A stretch of 64,000 nt of DNA from Patiria miniata. Lineage: Eukaryota > Echinodermata > Asteroidea > Valvatida > Asterinidae. Under the pieces are notes generated by a model. That model did not search any database. It saw nothing but the letters and a program-made list of their open reading frames with translations, and was not told the DNA's origin. Made by a program: the position numbers and the translations under genes. The first letter of the stretch is position 1. The number at the start of each line of letters is the position of its first letter. Below, in pieces: positions 24,801-37,000 of this stretch. The stretch lies in the NCBI RefSeq assembly GCF_015706575.1, contig NW_024037055.1:14670262-14734261 (forward strand), in the 5' to 3' direction.

Positions 24801-27800
24801 TAGGGCCCGTAAGGCATCTTTCTAGCAACTTTCAAGCAATTTCATTTTTTGGCCAAAATTGAAAAAAATGCAAGGGGTTAGCCTTACATTTTAAGTCAAA
24901 ATTGGCCAAAAATTGACTTTTTCAAAACAAGACAGAAATTCATCTAGAAGCAAGAGGAACATTAATCAATACTCTAACATGCACAATTTTTAAGATTTGG
25001 GCAAAAATCATCCATTTTTGGAGAAAAAGAATTACATTTTTTGAGCGATTTTACCTTAAATTTTCGACGGAATTTCCCCTTTAATAGAACATCTGTCAAG
25101 CAATCGATTTGGAATGCGTTCTAGGGCCCGTAAGGCATCTTTCTAGCAACTTTCAAGCAATTTCATTTTTTGGCCAAAATTGAAAAAAAATGCAAGGGGT
25201 TAGCCTTACATTTTTAGTCAAAATTGGCCAAAAATTGACTTTTCTCAAAACAAGACAGAAATTCATCTAGAAGCAAGAGGAACATCAATCAATACTCTAA
25301 CATGCACAATTTTGAAGATTTGGGCAAAAATCATCAATTTTTGGAGAAAAAGAATGACATTTTTTGAGCGATTTTACTTTAAATTTTCGACGGAACTTCC
25401 TCTTTAATAGCACGTCTGTCCAGCAATCGATTTGGAATGCGTTCTAGGGCCCGTAAGGCATCTTTCTAGCAACTTTCAAGCAATTTCATTTTTTGGCCAA
25501 AATTGAAAAAAATGCAAGGGGTTAGCCTTACATTTTTAGTCAAAATTGGCCAAAAATTGACTTTTTCAAAACAAGACAGAAATTCATCTAGAAGCAAGAG
25601 GAACATTAATCAATACTCTAACATGCACAATTTTTAAGATTTGGGCAAAAATCATCCATTTATGGAGAAAAAGAATTACATTTTTTGAGCGATTTTACCT
25701 TAAATTTTCGACGGAATTTCCCCTTTAATAGAACATCTGTCAAGCAATCGATTTGGAATGCGTTCTAGGGCCCGTAAGGCATCTTTCTAGCAACTTTCAA
25801 GCAATTTCATTTTTTTGGCCAAAATTGAAAAAAATGCAAGGGGTTAGCCTTACATTTTTAGTCAAAATTGGCCAAAAATTGACTTTTCTCAAAACAAGAC
25901 AGAAATTCATCTAGAAGCAAGAGAAACATCAATCAATACTCTAACATGCACAATTTTGAAGATTTGGTCAAAAATCATCCATTTTTGGAGAAAAAGAATT
26001 ACATTTTCTGAGCGATTTTACTTTAAATTTTCGACGGAACTTCCTCTTTAATAGCACGTCTGTCCAGCAATCGATTTGGAATGCGTTCTAGGGCCCGTAA
26101 GGCATCTTTCTAGCAACTTTCAAGCAATTTCATTTTTTGGCCAAAATTGAAAAAAATGCAAGGGGTTAGCCTTACATTTTTAGTCAAAATTGGCCAAAAA
26201 TTGACTTTTCTCAAAACAAGACAGAAATTCATCTAGAAGCAAGAGGAACATCAATCAATACTCTAACATGCACAATTTTGAAGATTTGGGCAAAAATCAT
26301 CCATTTTTGGAGAAAAAGAATTACATTTTTTGAGCGATTTTACTTTAAATTTTCGTCGGAATTTCCCCTTTAATAGAACATCTGTCAAGCAATCGATTGG
26401 GAATGCGTTCTAGGGCCCGTAAGGCATCTTTCTAGCAACTTTCAAGCAATTTCATTTTTTGGCCAAAATTGAAAAAAATGCAAGGGGTTAGCCTTACATT
26501 TTTAGTCAAAATTGGCCAAAAATTGACTTTTCTCAAAACAAGACAAAAATTCATCTAGAAGCAAGAGGATCATCAATCAACACTCTAACATGCACAATTT
26601 TGAAGATTTGGGCAAAAATCATCCATTTTTGGAGAAAAAGAATTACATTTTTTGAGCGATTTTACCTTAAATTTTCGACGGAACTTCCTCTTTAATAGCA
26701 CGTCTGTCCGGAAAACGATTTGGAATGCGTAATAGGGCCCTTAAGGGATCTTTCTAGCAACTTTCAAGCAATTTCATTTTTTGGGCAAAAATTGAAAAAA
26801 ATGCAAGGGGTTAGCCTTACATTTTTAGTCAAAATTTGCCAAAAATTGACTTTTCTCAAAACAAGACAGAAATTCATCTAGAACCAAGAGGAACATCAAT
26901 CAATACTCTAACATGCACAATTTTGAAGATTTGGGCAAAAATCATCCATTTTTGGAGAAAAAGAATTACATTTTCTGAGCGATTTTACTTTAAAGTTTCG
27001 ACGGAACTGCCTCTTTAATAGCACGTCTGTCCAGCAATCGATTTGGAATGCGTTCTAGGGCCCGTAAGGCATCTTTCTAGCAACTTTCAAGCAATTTCAT
27101 TTTTTGGCCAAAATTGAAAAAAATGCAAGGGGTTAGCCTTACATTTTTAGTCAAAATTGGCCAAAAATTGACTTTTCTCAAAACAAGACAGAAATCAATT
27201 TAGAAGCGAGAGGAACATCAATCAATACTCTAACATGCACAATTTTGAAGATTTGGGCAAAAATCATCCATTTTTGGAGAAAAAGAATGACATTTTTTGA
27301 GCGATTTTACCTTAAATTTTCGACGGAACTTCCTCTTTAATAGCACGTCTGTCCAGCAATCGATTTGGAATGCGTTCTAGGGCCCGTAAGGCATCTTTCT
27401 AGCAACTTTCAAGCAATTTCATTTTTTGGCCAAAATTGAAAAAAATGCAAGGGGTTAGCCTTACATTTTTTAGTCAAAATTGGCCAAAAATTGACTTTTC
27501 TCAAAACAAGACAGAAATTCATCTAGAAGCAAGAGGAACATTAATCAATACTCTAACATGCACAATTTTGAAGATTTGGGCAAAAATCATCCATTTTTGG
27601 AGAAAAAGAATTACATTTTTTGAGCGATTTCACCTTAAATTTTCGACGGAATTTCCCCTTTAATAGCACATCTGTCAAGCAATCGATTTGGAATGCGTTC
27701 TAGGGCCCGTAAGGCATCTTTCTAGCAATTTTCAAGCAATTTCATTTTTTGGCCAAAATTGAAAAAAATGCAAGGGGTTAGCCTTACATTTTAGTCAAAA

Positions 27801-30800
27801 TTGGCCAAAAATTGACTTTTCTCAAAACAAGACAGAAATTCATCTAGAAGCAAGAGGAACATCAATCAATACTCTAACATGCACAATTTTGAAGATTTGG
27901 GCAAAAATCATCCATTTTTGGAGAAAAAGAATTACATTTTCTGAGCGATTTTACTTTAAATTTTCGACGGAACTTCCTCTTTAATAGCACGTCTGTCCAG
28001 CAATCGATTTGGAATGCGTTCTAGGGCCCGTAAGGCATCTTTCTAGCAACTTTCAAGCAATTTCATTTTTTGGCCAAAATTGAAAAAAATGCAAGGGGTT
28101 AGCCTTACATTTTTAGTCAAAATTGGCCAAAAATTGACTTTTCTCAAAACAAGACAGAAATTCATCTAGAAGCAAGAGGAACATTAATCAATACTCTAAC
28201 ATGCACAATTTTGAAGATTTGGGCAAAAATCATCCATTTTGGGAGAAAAAGAATTACATTTTCTGAGCGATTTTACTTTAAATTTTCGACGGAACTTCCT
28301 CTTTAATAGCACGTCTGTCCAGCAATCGATTTGGAATGCGTTCTAGGGCCCGTAAGGCATCTTTCTAGCAACTTTCAAGCAATTTCATTTTTTGGCCAAA
28401 ATTGAAAAAAATGCAAGGGGTTAGCCTTACATTTTTAGTCAAAATTGGCCAAAAATTGACTTTTCTCAAAACAAGACAGAAATTCATCTAGAAGCAAGAG
28501 GAACATTAATCAATACTCTAACATGCACAATTTTGAAGATTTGGGCAAAAATCATCCATTTTGGGAGAAAAAGAATTACATTTTCTGAGCGATTTTACTT
28601 TAAATTTTCGACGGAACTTCCTCTTTAATAGCACGTCTGTCCAGCAATCGATTTGGAATGCGTTCAAGGGCCCGTAAGGCATCTTTCTAGCAACTTTCAA
28701 GCAATTTCATTTTTTGGCCAAAATTGAAAAAAATGCAAGGGGTTAGCCTTACATTTTTAGTCAAAATTGGCCAAAAATTGACTTTTCTCAAAACAAGACA
28801 GAAATTCATCTAGAAGCAAGAGGAACATCAATCAATACTCTAACATGCACAATTTTGAAGATTTGGGCAAAAAATCATCCTTTTTCGGAGAAAAAGAATT
28901 ACATTTTTTGAGCGATTTTACCTTAAATTTTCAACGGAACTTCCTCTTTAATAGCACGTCTGTCCGGAAAACGATTTGGAATGCGTTCTAGGGCCCATAA
29001 GGCATCTTTCTAGCAACTTTCAAGCAATTTCATTTGTTGGCCAAAATTGAAAAAAATGCAAGGGGTTAGCCTTACATTTTTAGTCAAAATTGGCCAAAAA
29101 TTGACTTTTCTCAAAACAAGACAGAAATTCATCTAGAAGCAAGAGGAACATCAATCAACACTCTAACATGCACAATTTTGAAGATTTGGGCAAAAATCAT
29201 CCATTTTTGGAGAAAAAGAATTACATTTCTTGAGCGATTTCACCTTAAATTTTCGACGGAATTTCCCCTTTAATAGCACATCTGTCAAGCAATCGATTTG
29301 GAATGCGTTCTAGGGCCCGTAAGGCATCTTTCTAGCAACTTTCAAGCAATTTCATTTTTTGGCCAAAATTGAAAAAAATGCAAGGGGTTAGCCTTACATT
29401 TTAGTCAAAATTGGCCAAAAATTGACTTTTCTCAAAACAAGACAGAAATTCATCTAGAAGCAAGAGGAACATCAATCAATACTCTAACATGCACAATTTT
29501 GAAGATTTGGGCAAAAATCATCCATTTTTGGAGAAAAAGAATTACATTTTCTGAGCGATTTTACTTTAAATTTTCGACGGAACTTCCTCTTTAATAGCAC
29601 GTCTGTCCAGCAATCGATTTGGAATGCGTTCTAGGGCCCGTAAGGCATCTTTCTAGCAACTTTCAAGCAATTTCATTTTTTGGCCAAAATTGAAAAAAAT
29701 GCAAGGGGTTAGCCTTACATTTTTAGTCAAAATTGGCCAAAAATTGACTTTTCTCAAAACAAGACAGAAATTCATCTAGAAGCAAGAGGAACATTAATCA
29801 ATACTCTAACATGCACAATTTTGAAGATTTGGGCAAAAATCATCCATTTTGGGAGAAAAAGAATTACATTTTCTGAGCGATTTTACTTTAAATTTTCGAC
29901 GGAACTTCCTCTTTAATAGCACGTCTGTCCAGCAATCGATTTGGAATGCGTTCTAGGGCCCGTAAGGCATCTTTCTAGCAACTTTCAAGCAATTTCATTT
30001 TTTGGCCAAAATTGAAAAAAATGCAAGGGGTTAGCCTTACATTTTTAGTCAAAATTGGCCAAAAATTGACTTTTCTCAAAACAAGACAGAAATTCATCTA
30101 GAAGCAAGAGGAACATTAATCAATACTCTAACATGCACAATTTTGAAGATTTGGGCAAAAATCATCCATTTTGGGAGAAAAAGAATTACATTTTCTGAGC
30201 GATTTTACTTTAAATTTTCGACGGAACTTCCTCTTTAATAGCACGTCTGTCCAGCAATCGATTTGGAATGCGTTCAAGGGCCCGTAAGGCATCTTTCTAG
30301 CAACTTTCAAGCAATTTCATTTTTTGGCCAAAATTGAAAAAAATGCAAGGGGTTAGCCTTACATTTTTAGTCAAAATTGGCCAAAAATTGACTTTTCTCA
30401 AAACAAGACAGAAATTCATCTAGAAGCAAGAGGAACATCAATCAATACTCTAACATGCACAATTTTGAAGATTTGGGCAAAAAATCATCCTTTTTCGGAG
30501 AAAAAGAATTACATTTTTTGAGCGATTTTACCTTAAATTTTCAACGGAACTTCCTCTTTAATAGCACGTCTGTCCGGAAAACGATTTGGAATGCGTTCTA
30601 GGGCCCGTAAGGCATCTTTCTAGCAACTTTCAAGCAATTTCATTTGTTGGCCAAAATTGAAAAAAATGCAAGGGGTTAGCCTTACATTTTTAGTCAAAAT
30701 TGGCCAAAAATTGACTTTTCTCAAAACAAGACAGAAATTCATCTAGAAGCAAGAGGAACATCAATCAACACTCTAACATGCACAATTTTGAAGATTTGGG

Positions 30801-32085
30801 CAAAAATCATCCATTTTTGGAGAAAAAGAATTACATTTCTTGAGCGATTTTACCTTAAATTTTCGACGGAACTTCCTCTTTAATAGCACGTCTGTCCACC
30901 AATTGATTTGGAATGCGTTCTAGGGCCCGTAAGGCATCTTTCTAGCAACTTTCAAGCAATTTCATTTTTTGGCCAAAATTGAAAAAAATGCAAGGGGTTA
31001 GCCTTACATTTTTAGTCAAAATTGGCCAAAAATTGACTTTTTCAAAACAAGACAGAAATTCATCTAGAAGCAAGAGGAACATCAATCAATACTCTAACAT
31101 GCACAATTTTTAAGATTTGGGCAAAAATCATCCATTTTTGGAGAAAAAGAATTACATTTTTTGAGCGATTTTACCTTAAATTTTCGACGGAATTTCCCCT
31201 TTAATAGAACATCTGTCAAGCAATCGATTTGGAATGCGTTCTAGGGCCCGTAAGGCATCTTTCTAGCAACTTTCAAGCAATTTCATTTTTTGGCCAAAAT
31301 TGAAAAAAAATGCAAGGGGTTAGCCTTACATTTTTAGTCAAAATTGGCCAAAAATTGACTTTTCTCAAAACAAGACAGAAATTCATCTAGAAGCAAGAGG
31401 AACATCAATCAATACTCTAACATGCACAATTTTGAAGATTTGGGCAAAAATCATCAATTTTTGGAGAAAAAGAATGACATTTTTTGAGCGATTTTACTTT
31501 AAATTTTCGACGGAACTTCCTCTTTAATAGCACGTCTGTCCAGCAATCGATTTGGAATGCGTTCTAGGGCCCGTAAGGCATCTTTCTAGCAACTTTCAAG
31601 CAATTTCATTTTTTGGCCAAAATTGAAAAAAATGCAAGGGGTTAGCCTTACATTTTTAGTCAAAATTGGCCAAAAATTGACTTTTTCAAAACAAGACAGA
31701 AATTCATCTAGAAGCAAGAGGAACATTAATCAATACTCTAACATGCACAATTTTGAAGATTTGGGCAAAAATCATCAATTTTTGGAGAAAAAGAATTACA
31801 TTTTTTGAGCGATTTTACCTTAAATTTTCGACGGAATTTCCCCTTTAGTAGCACATCTCTCCAGCAATCGATTTGGAATGCGTTCTAGGGCCCTTAAGGC
31901 ATCTTTCCAGCAACTTTCAAGCAATTTAATTTTTTGGCCAAAATTGAAAAAAATGCATTACATTTTTAGTCAAAATTGGCCAAAAATTGACTTTTCTCAA
32001 AACAAGGCAGACATTCTTCTGGATGCGAGAGGAACATCGATTAATACCATTGTCATTTCTTTACTTGTGAAAACCAAAGAATAAA
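6847..32085 (+). repeat. 322-bp satellite array, about 78 monomers
   Basis: A head-to-tail array of about 322-bp monomers; GGGTTAGCC starts at, for example, 10071, 10393 and 10715. Monomers in the core are nearly identical. The first several (6.85-8.7 kb) and the last one or two are more diverged, as expected at array edges. Landmarks in each unit are TTAGTCAAAATTGGCC, GACTTTTCTCAAAACAAGAC, TCTAGAAGCAAGAGGAAC, TTGAAGATTTGGGC, TTTTCGACGGAACTTCC and GGAATGCGTTCTAGGGCCC. Small indels in A or T runs and point changes define variants that recur as multi-monomer blocks. ORFs of about 60-75 codons appear sporadically and shift frame between monomers, so there is no evidence of coding. The copy number depends on the assembly being right. 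Confidence 0.96.
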
Positions 32086-32195
32086 TGAACCAACTCACTA
32101 TAATGTTATAATGTACAGAAAGATTTTTATCAATATCAAATATCAATATCTGGACAGGAAAAGTTGCAATGTTCCAGAGAATATAGGTGGGTACC

Positions 32196-32951
32196 TTTCG
32201 ATGGGAATCAGTTAAAATTACCAAAATGCGGCAAAGTATTGTATTTTTTTTGGTAAACATTTTTCAGAAGAAATCAATGAAAAACGGTTAAATATTTCAC
32301 AAGTTATAAAGCAAACAACTATTTACACACTGAGAACATGACATAAAGTTATTGAAAAGCAAATCAGCAAATTTGGAAGTGCGTGAAGTTGTGTGGTATA
32401 ACAGTATTTAAATTTAAATAACGTGTGTTAAATTTAATATTCCTGAATATGAAACCAAGTTTTAACAGTTTTATCTTGGTTTGTTCAGAGTTTGCCAAAA
32501 AAAATTACAAATGCAACATTTTGTGACGTGTGGCAATAAGTGATAATTTTGTTGTTTATTTTAGTGTCTGATAATAATTAAATTGAAATTCACACAAATT
32601 CAATTAAGCTATCATTCATGTTGCATAAATGCCGAACCTTTTTGCAGAACAGAACACAGATGTGGGGAAATTTTCAAATCGTTTTTAAACAACGCACAAG
32701 AATCTTTCAAAACTATTTACAACCGAATCCATTTCATGTACACAACCAATCTTGACTCAAAATCATCTGCATCTCTCTATATATACACGTTAATAACTGT
32801 GCGGGGACGTGAAGTTACAAGGAATACAAATAAGGTAAATAATCCCAATTTCCACTTTGATGCAGGCCCAATGCAGTAATGCATAGCATATAAGACCACA
32901 AACATTTACATGAAAAATGCATGAACATGCATGACCAAGTTCCACACTCCA
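32196..32951 (+). repeat. flanking block, right copy
   Basis: The direct repeat partner of 6077-6846. It begins near TTTCGATGGGAATCAG and ends at TCCACACTCCAG, after which the sequences differ. Two ORFs of 69-98 codons across it are not matched in the left copy and are not credited. Confidence 0.85.
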
Positions 32952-33015
32952 GAAATCTTGGCAAATTGCAGCGACTGATTCATTAAGAAATCTTCCCATA
33001 TAAAAACAAACATCC

Positions 33016-33217
33016 CAATAAGCCAGTCCGGTATTTCAACTACGCATGCGCACAATGAAATGGGATAATCGAAGGCGTCTGAACACGCGCGGAGACGAGC
33101 GCACGACGCTCGTGCGCTAATTACAAGCAGAATGGGACGTCAGCATTACACGTCCGCGATTTATCCCGAATGACCTTTGACCTGGACTACTTCAACAGAT
33201 ACTGAACTGGCTTATTG
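33016..33217. mobile_element. TIR element (MITE), about 200 bp
   Basis: CAATAAGCCAGTCCGGTAT at the left faces ATACTGAACTGGCTTATTG at the right. The interior (33085-33150, CG-rich, including GACGCTCGTGCGC) recurs inverted at 45494-45545. Confidence 0.68.
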
Positions 33218-33795
33218 AAAAAAGGTTGGTGATTGCTACTAAAAGTACAGCCATATACATGTACCCTGTGAAGTCTTGTGCAGTGAATTACCGACTTGCA
33301 ATAACCAAAATAATGAAAACTTTCTCCACATGAGTAATTAAATGTCTTTCCGGAAAATCTGAAATTATTTATAACTGCTAGTGAAATGCTTTTTTCAAAC
33401 CACCAATTAAGATGGTGCTCTCTAATACATATATCAGTTTGAAAAGTAAGAGGATTTCTGTGAAAAAAAATAGTAATTTAAAATAAATATGATCCCTTCT
33501 GTGATACTTGCACATACATAATGTGTACCAGCTTTTGTGGATTACTCATACATAGTGTAGGGACCTGAAAAAAAAAGTTGTCCAAATTTGGCATTTTATG
33601 GCTAAAGCTACTCACAAACAGTGTGCCAAATGTAAAATCCAAGACGTAGCCACAAAATGCCCGATTCAAATCCAGTCTGAGGCTTTGTGCTAAAAAAAAA
33701 AAAAAAAGACTGGTGGCTATGATGTCATAACCACATCATATTGGCCTTACAAGTGTGCCCTCCGGGAACTAGACAGAGATGGCTGCCGGGGTGAT
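33218..33795. other. downstream region of EFHC2, probable 3' UTR
   Basis: AT-rich sequence after the EFHC2 stop. It should hold the 3' UTR and polyadenylation site, but I cannot place either. An A15 run lies near 33692. Confidence 0.4.
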
Positions 33796-34000
33796 TTAGG
33801 ACTGATCTGGGAAGAGTGTGCCCAGCAGAGCAGAGTAGTTGACTCGTAGTACGTTGTCTCTCTTCTCCTGGCCGGACCAGGCTTCGTCCAGCTTGGTGGG
33901 TGGGGGTTGGTAAGGCGGCAGGCTGACGGGGGCGTCCCTCCAGTTCAGGTAACGGACAAACATCTCGTAGTTGACTTTACCCTCGTTGTTCTTGTCCATT
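33796..34000 (-). CDS. EFHC2: EFHC2 exon 12 (third EF-hand loop, C terminus, stop)
   Basis: Encodes [20 protein letters not shown], a proline-rich stretch, then [15 protein letters not shown] and TAA. The C terminus corresponds to the EFHC2-specific tail. Confidence 0.94.
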
Positions 34001-37000
34001 CTGTTATAAAAAAAATTAAGAAAGAGAAACTAAGAAGTTGGTAGAATTCTTTAACTGATATGAATCCAATTAGACTATACATGTACCATATGAACTCGCC
34101 CAAATTCAATCTCTGCTTTTTGATGATTTTTTTGATAGAAGGGTCTGTCAATTACTTAACAAGTGGTTTGTCCCAGTTTTAAGTAGAAAGAATATGGCTT
34201 TGATTAACTGCAGAATATAGAAGACACTTCCATGTTGGTACATTGAATGCTATTAGAATGGAGCGCCTTCACAGGGAGCAATGGGACTGTGCATGTGCTA
34301 AGTGCAACTCAAAGTTTTCATGTCGCGGAAAGACTTGAATTTGGTCTATTAGATTTTCAGTACTCAAAACGGTTTCTAACAAAAATGTCCAGTGACCTGG
34401 GTTTAATATTCCCAGACAGAGACCTCTATTCCACAAATAAGCAAAATTGACTCTTATAGTACTTGACCTGTTGTCAAGAATGCTGTCTTAACCAAACAAC
34501 AATATTAGAAGAAAATTATATACAAAAACTCAGACAATGAATTTGTTATCATTTCCAATACAGTCTAGTATTAAAAAGAATACCCCCTGTGATAGGAACA
34601 CCGGATTTTCATTTCTCCCGTTATTTTCTATCAACAACCTGAGGAAAACATAGCAAAATGTCTTTTATTCTGACATCAAGTTTCACGATCTCGAGATCAT
34701 ATTCCAAGATGTTTCGGAACTCACCTGAAGAGCAAGGCGCGCACTAGATCGTCCGGCAGAGGCAGGTGGAAGGCCCTGCAGGTCTTGCGGACCAGCTCGG
34801 CATCCACAAAGCCCGACCGGTCCGTGTCGTAGGACTGCAGGCCCTCGGCCAGCTTGGCAAAGTTCTCAAAGTTGCTGCGGCGGAGCTGCTCCTGGGCCAC
34901 CGACACCAGCGCCTCCAGGGGCATCTTGTCGTCTTGGCTGTCGCTGTAGTAACGGGCAACTGTCATGATCTCGTGCTCGGCTAGGGATGAGCCGCCGAGC
35001 TGCACTAAGAGGTTCCTGTTGAGAGTTCAAAACGTCCAAGTTTAAGAAGATCCTTCAGAGTGAGTCTTCAGCTTTCATGTTTGTGGAGCGCTGTGGTCCA
35101 ATGGTTACACAGTGTCAGGTACATGGCTTTGTGTTCTTGGGCAAGACACTTTACTCCACCCAGGAGTATAAATAAACGGGTACCTGTCACAGAGCACACC
35201 GACTCATGATCAGAGGGTCCTGGGTTCAAATCCAGCCGCTGGCCATATGCTGTGTCCTTGGGCAAGCCACTTCGTCCCCACTTGCCTCTCTCCACCCAGG
35301 AGTATAAATGGGTACCGGCATTAGCTGGGAGTAACCTGCTATGGACTAGCATCCAATCCAGGGGGAATAGAAATATTCTCAGCCGTTTCATGCCACTGAA
35401 ACCTGACATAAACGCCGGCCTGATGGGCCACATTGGCTCATGACAGACTTTACTTACTACCTCAGAGGAAAGATTTGCTTTATAACTAAGTGACATAACA
35501 ATAGAAATCTCCACGCGCACAATCGTTAGGACCCGTGACCATTCAGCCCCGGTATGAAAAGGGCCCCCCCAGGTAAGCTCGTCCCCTCCCAAGAAGTCTT
35601 TTCGTACTGTCCCAGCTAACCAGGAGCCTGGTCCGGTTGCTAATCAGGAACTCCTCTAAACTGGGGTCTATTGTTTGCAAGTATTGACAAATGTAATATA
35701 TCCTAGAAGAAACCTGCTTGTGGTTTTCATCTCTCAGTGCGAAACAATAGAACACTTTTGTCGGCACAGATCAAAACCCCTGCCGTGTGGTTTCGCGCAC
35801 AATGGGACCGTAAATTACCAAAGCATTTGGAAGGATTTTATCTTTAATCCGATAAGTCTGCTATTGTTCTGCTCAGAACGTTCTCCGAAGGGCAATAATT
35901 GATGCGCCTGACTGACTTCAAAACTTCTGGTCAGACAGGACCATGTACCGGACGAGACTGGGCTGAAGACCGGACTGGCTCTGGACCGGACGAGGTACCG
36001 GGCGGCCCTTTTCATACCCGGGGCTGAATGGTCACGGTCCCTTAGCAAATCCACAACGTGAAATAGTGCTTAAGGTTAGCACAATTTTCTGCTATAGTTA
36101 TAGCACAACTTTTCTGCTAAACTGTTAAGCAGCGGACTGTTAAGCAGCACCATGACTTGTTGTCAAGGCTACAGACTCTGTATTGATGACTCACCTGAAA
36201 AGGTCGTACTCCAGCTTGCCGGTGCCCTCGGGGTCGTTCCTCTTGAAGAATTCCTTGATCTGCTCCATGTTCTGCGAGGCGATCTGACCCAACTTCTGGA
36301 TGATGGAGTTGATGTTGGAAACATTGAACTGCACCCCCCAAAAAAACCAAGAAAGGAAATCATGAAGAAAGTGAATTTTTTTCCTTCCAACATACAACCT
36401 AAATATGAATGAGAAATCTTGCTTAAAGGATTATGTTAGTGTAGGTAACATTAACAGTAGGGCTAGTGAACTTTTTTTTAAATGGTTGTATTTGTTTAAG
36501 AGATTGCTTTCATTGTAAAGCCCACCCAAAAAGAAAACAAATGATGGTAAAATTGCAAAAATTGACCCATGCAATCCAAAGTTATGACCAAATATACGTC
36601 GATCAAATGACGTTATTTTGTATAGGAAATGTGTACGAAAATGGTGTATTTTTGTGAAATTGAATAAAAAGGCATATTTGAACATCTGTTATGGTGTAAA
36701 TAAACACTTTGGTAAACTTTAACTTGTTTTTGTCCATTGTTTATCACAAATACTATTGGTTTCAGTTGGTTTTGAGTTGATAAAAAACTTGATATGCAAT
36801 AAAATGAATGTTAAAAATGTACTTTTACACTAAAAATCATGAACGGCAAGGTTGAAAAATGACTAAGTCCTACCCAAAAGCACTAAAAGTAACAAAACTT
36901 CCATTCACTAGAACATATTTTCACCAAATTTGGATGACACAAGGATTGTGTGTAGATACAGCATGTGGACCCAAAAAAGACCACACAAAAATCTAAAATC

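Noticed and set aside
7482..31808. ORFs of 60-76 codons inside the satellite, some identical (for example near 12.0, 14.9 and 19.4 kb on +, and 28.5 and 30.1 kb on -)
   Set aside because: They appear only in some monomers, shift frame with small indels and run through AT-rich words. Identity between copies follows from higher-order duplication, not coding constraint.
6847..32085. CRISPR-like regular repeats
   Set aside because: The repeat is the whole 322-bp unit with no unique spacers, and the window is eukaryotic.
32583..32879. 98-codon + ORF in the right flanking block
   Set aside because: The matching left block does not keep the frame, so there is no coding constraint.
35068..35592. 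174-codon - strand ORF
   Set aside because: It runs antisense through a SINE and into a TIR element and has no domain-like sequence.
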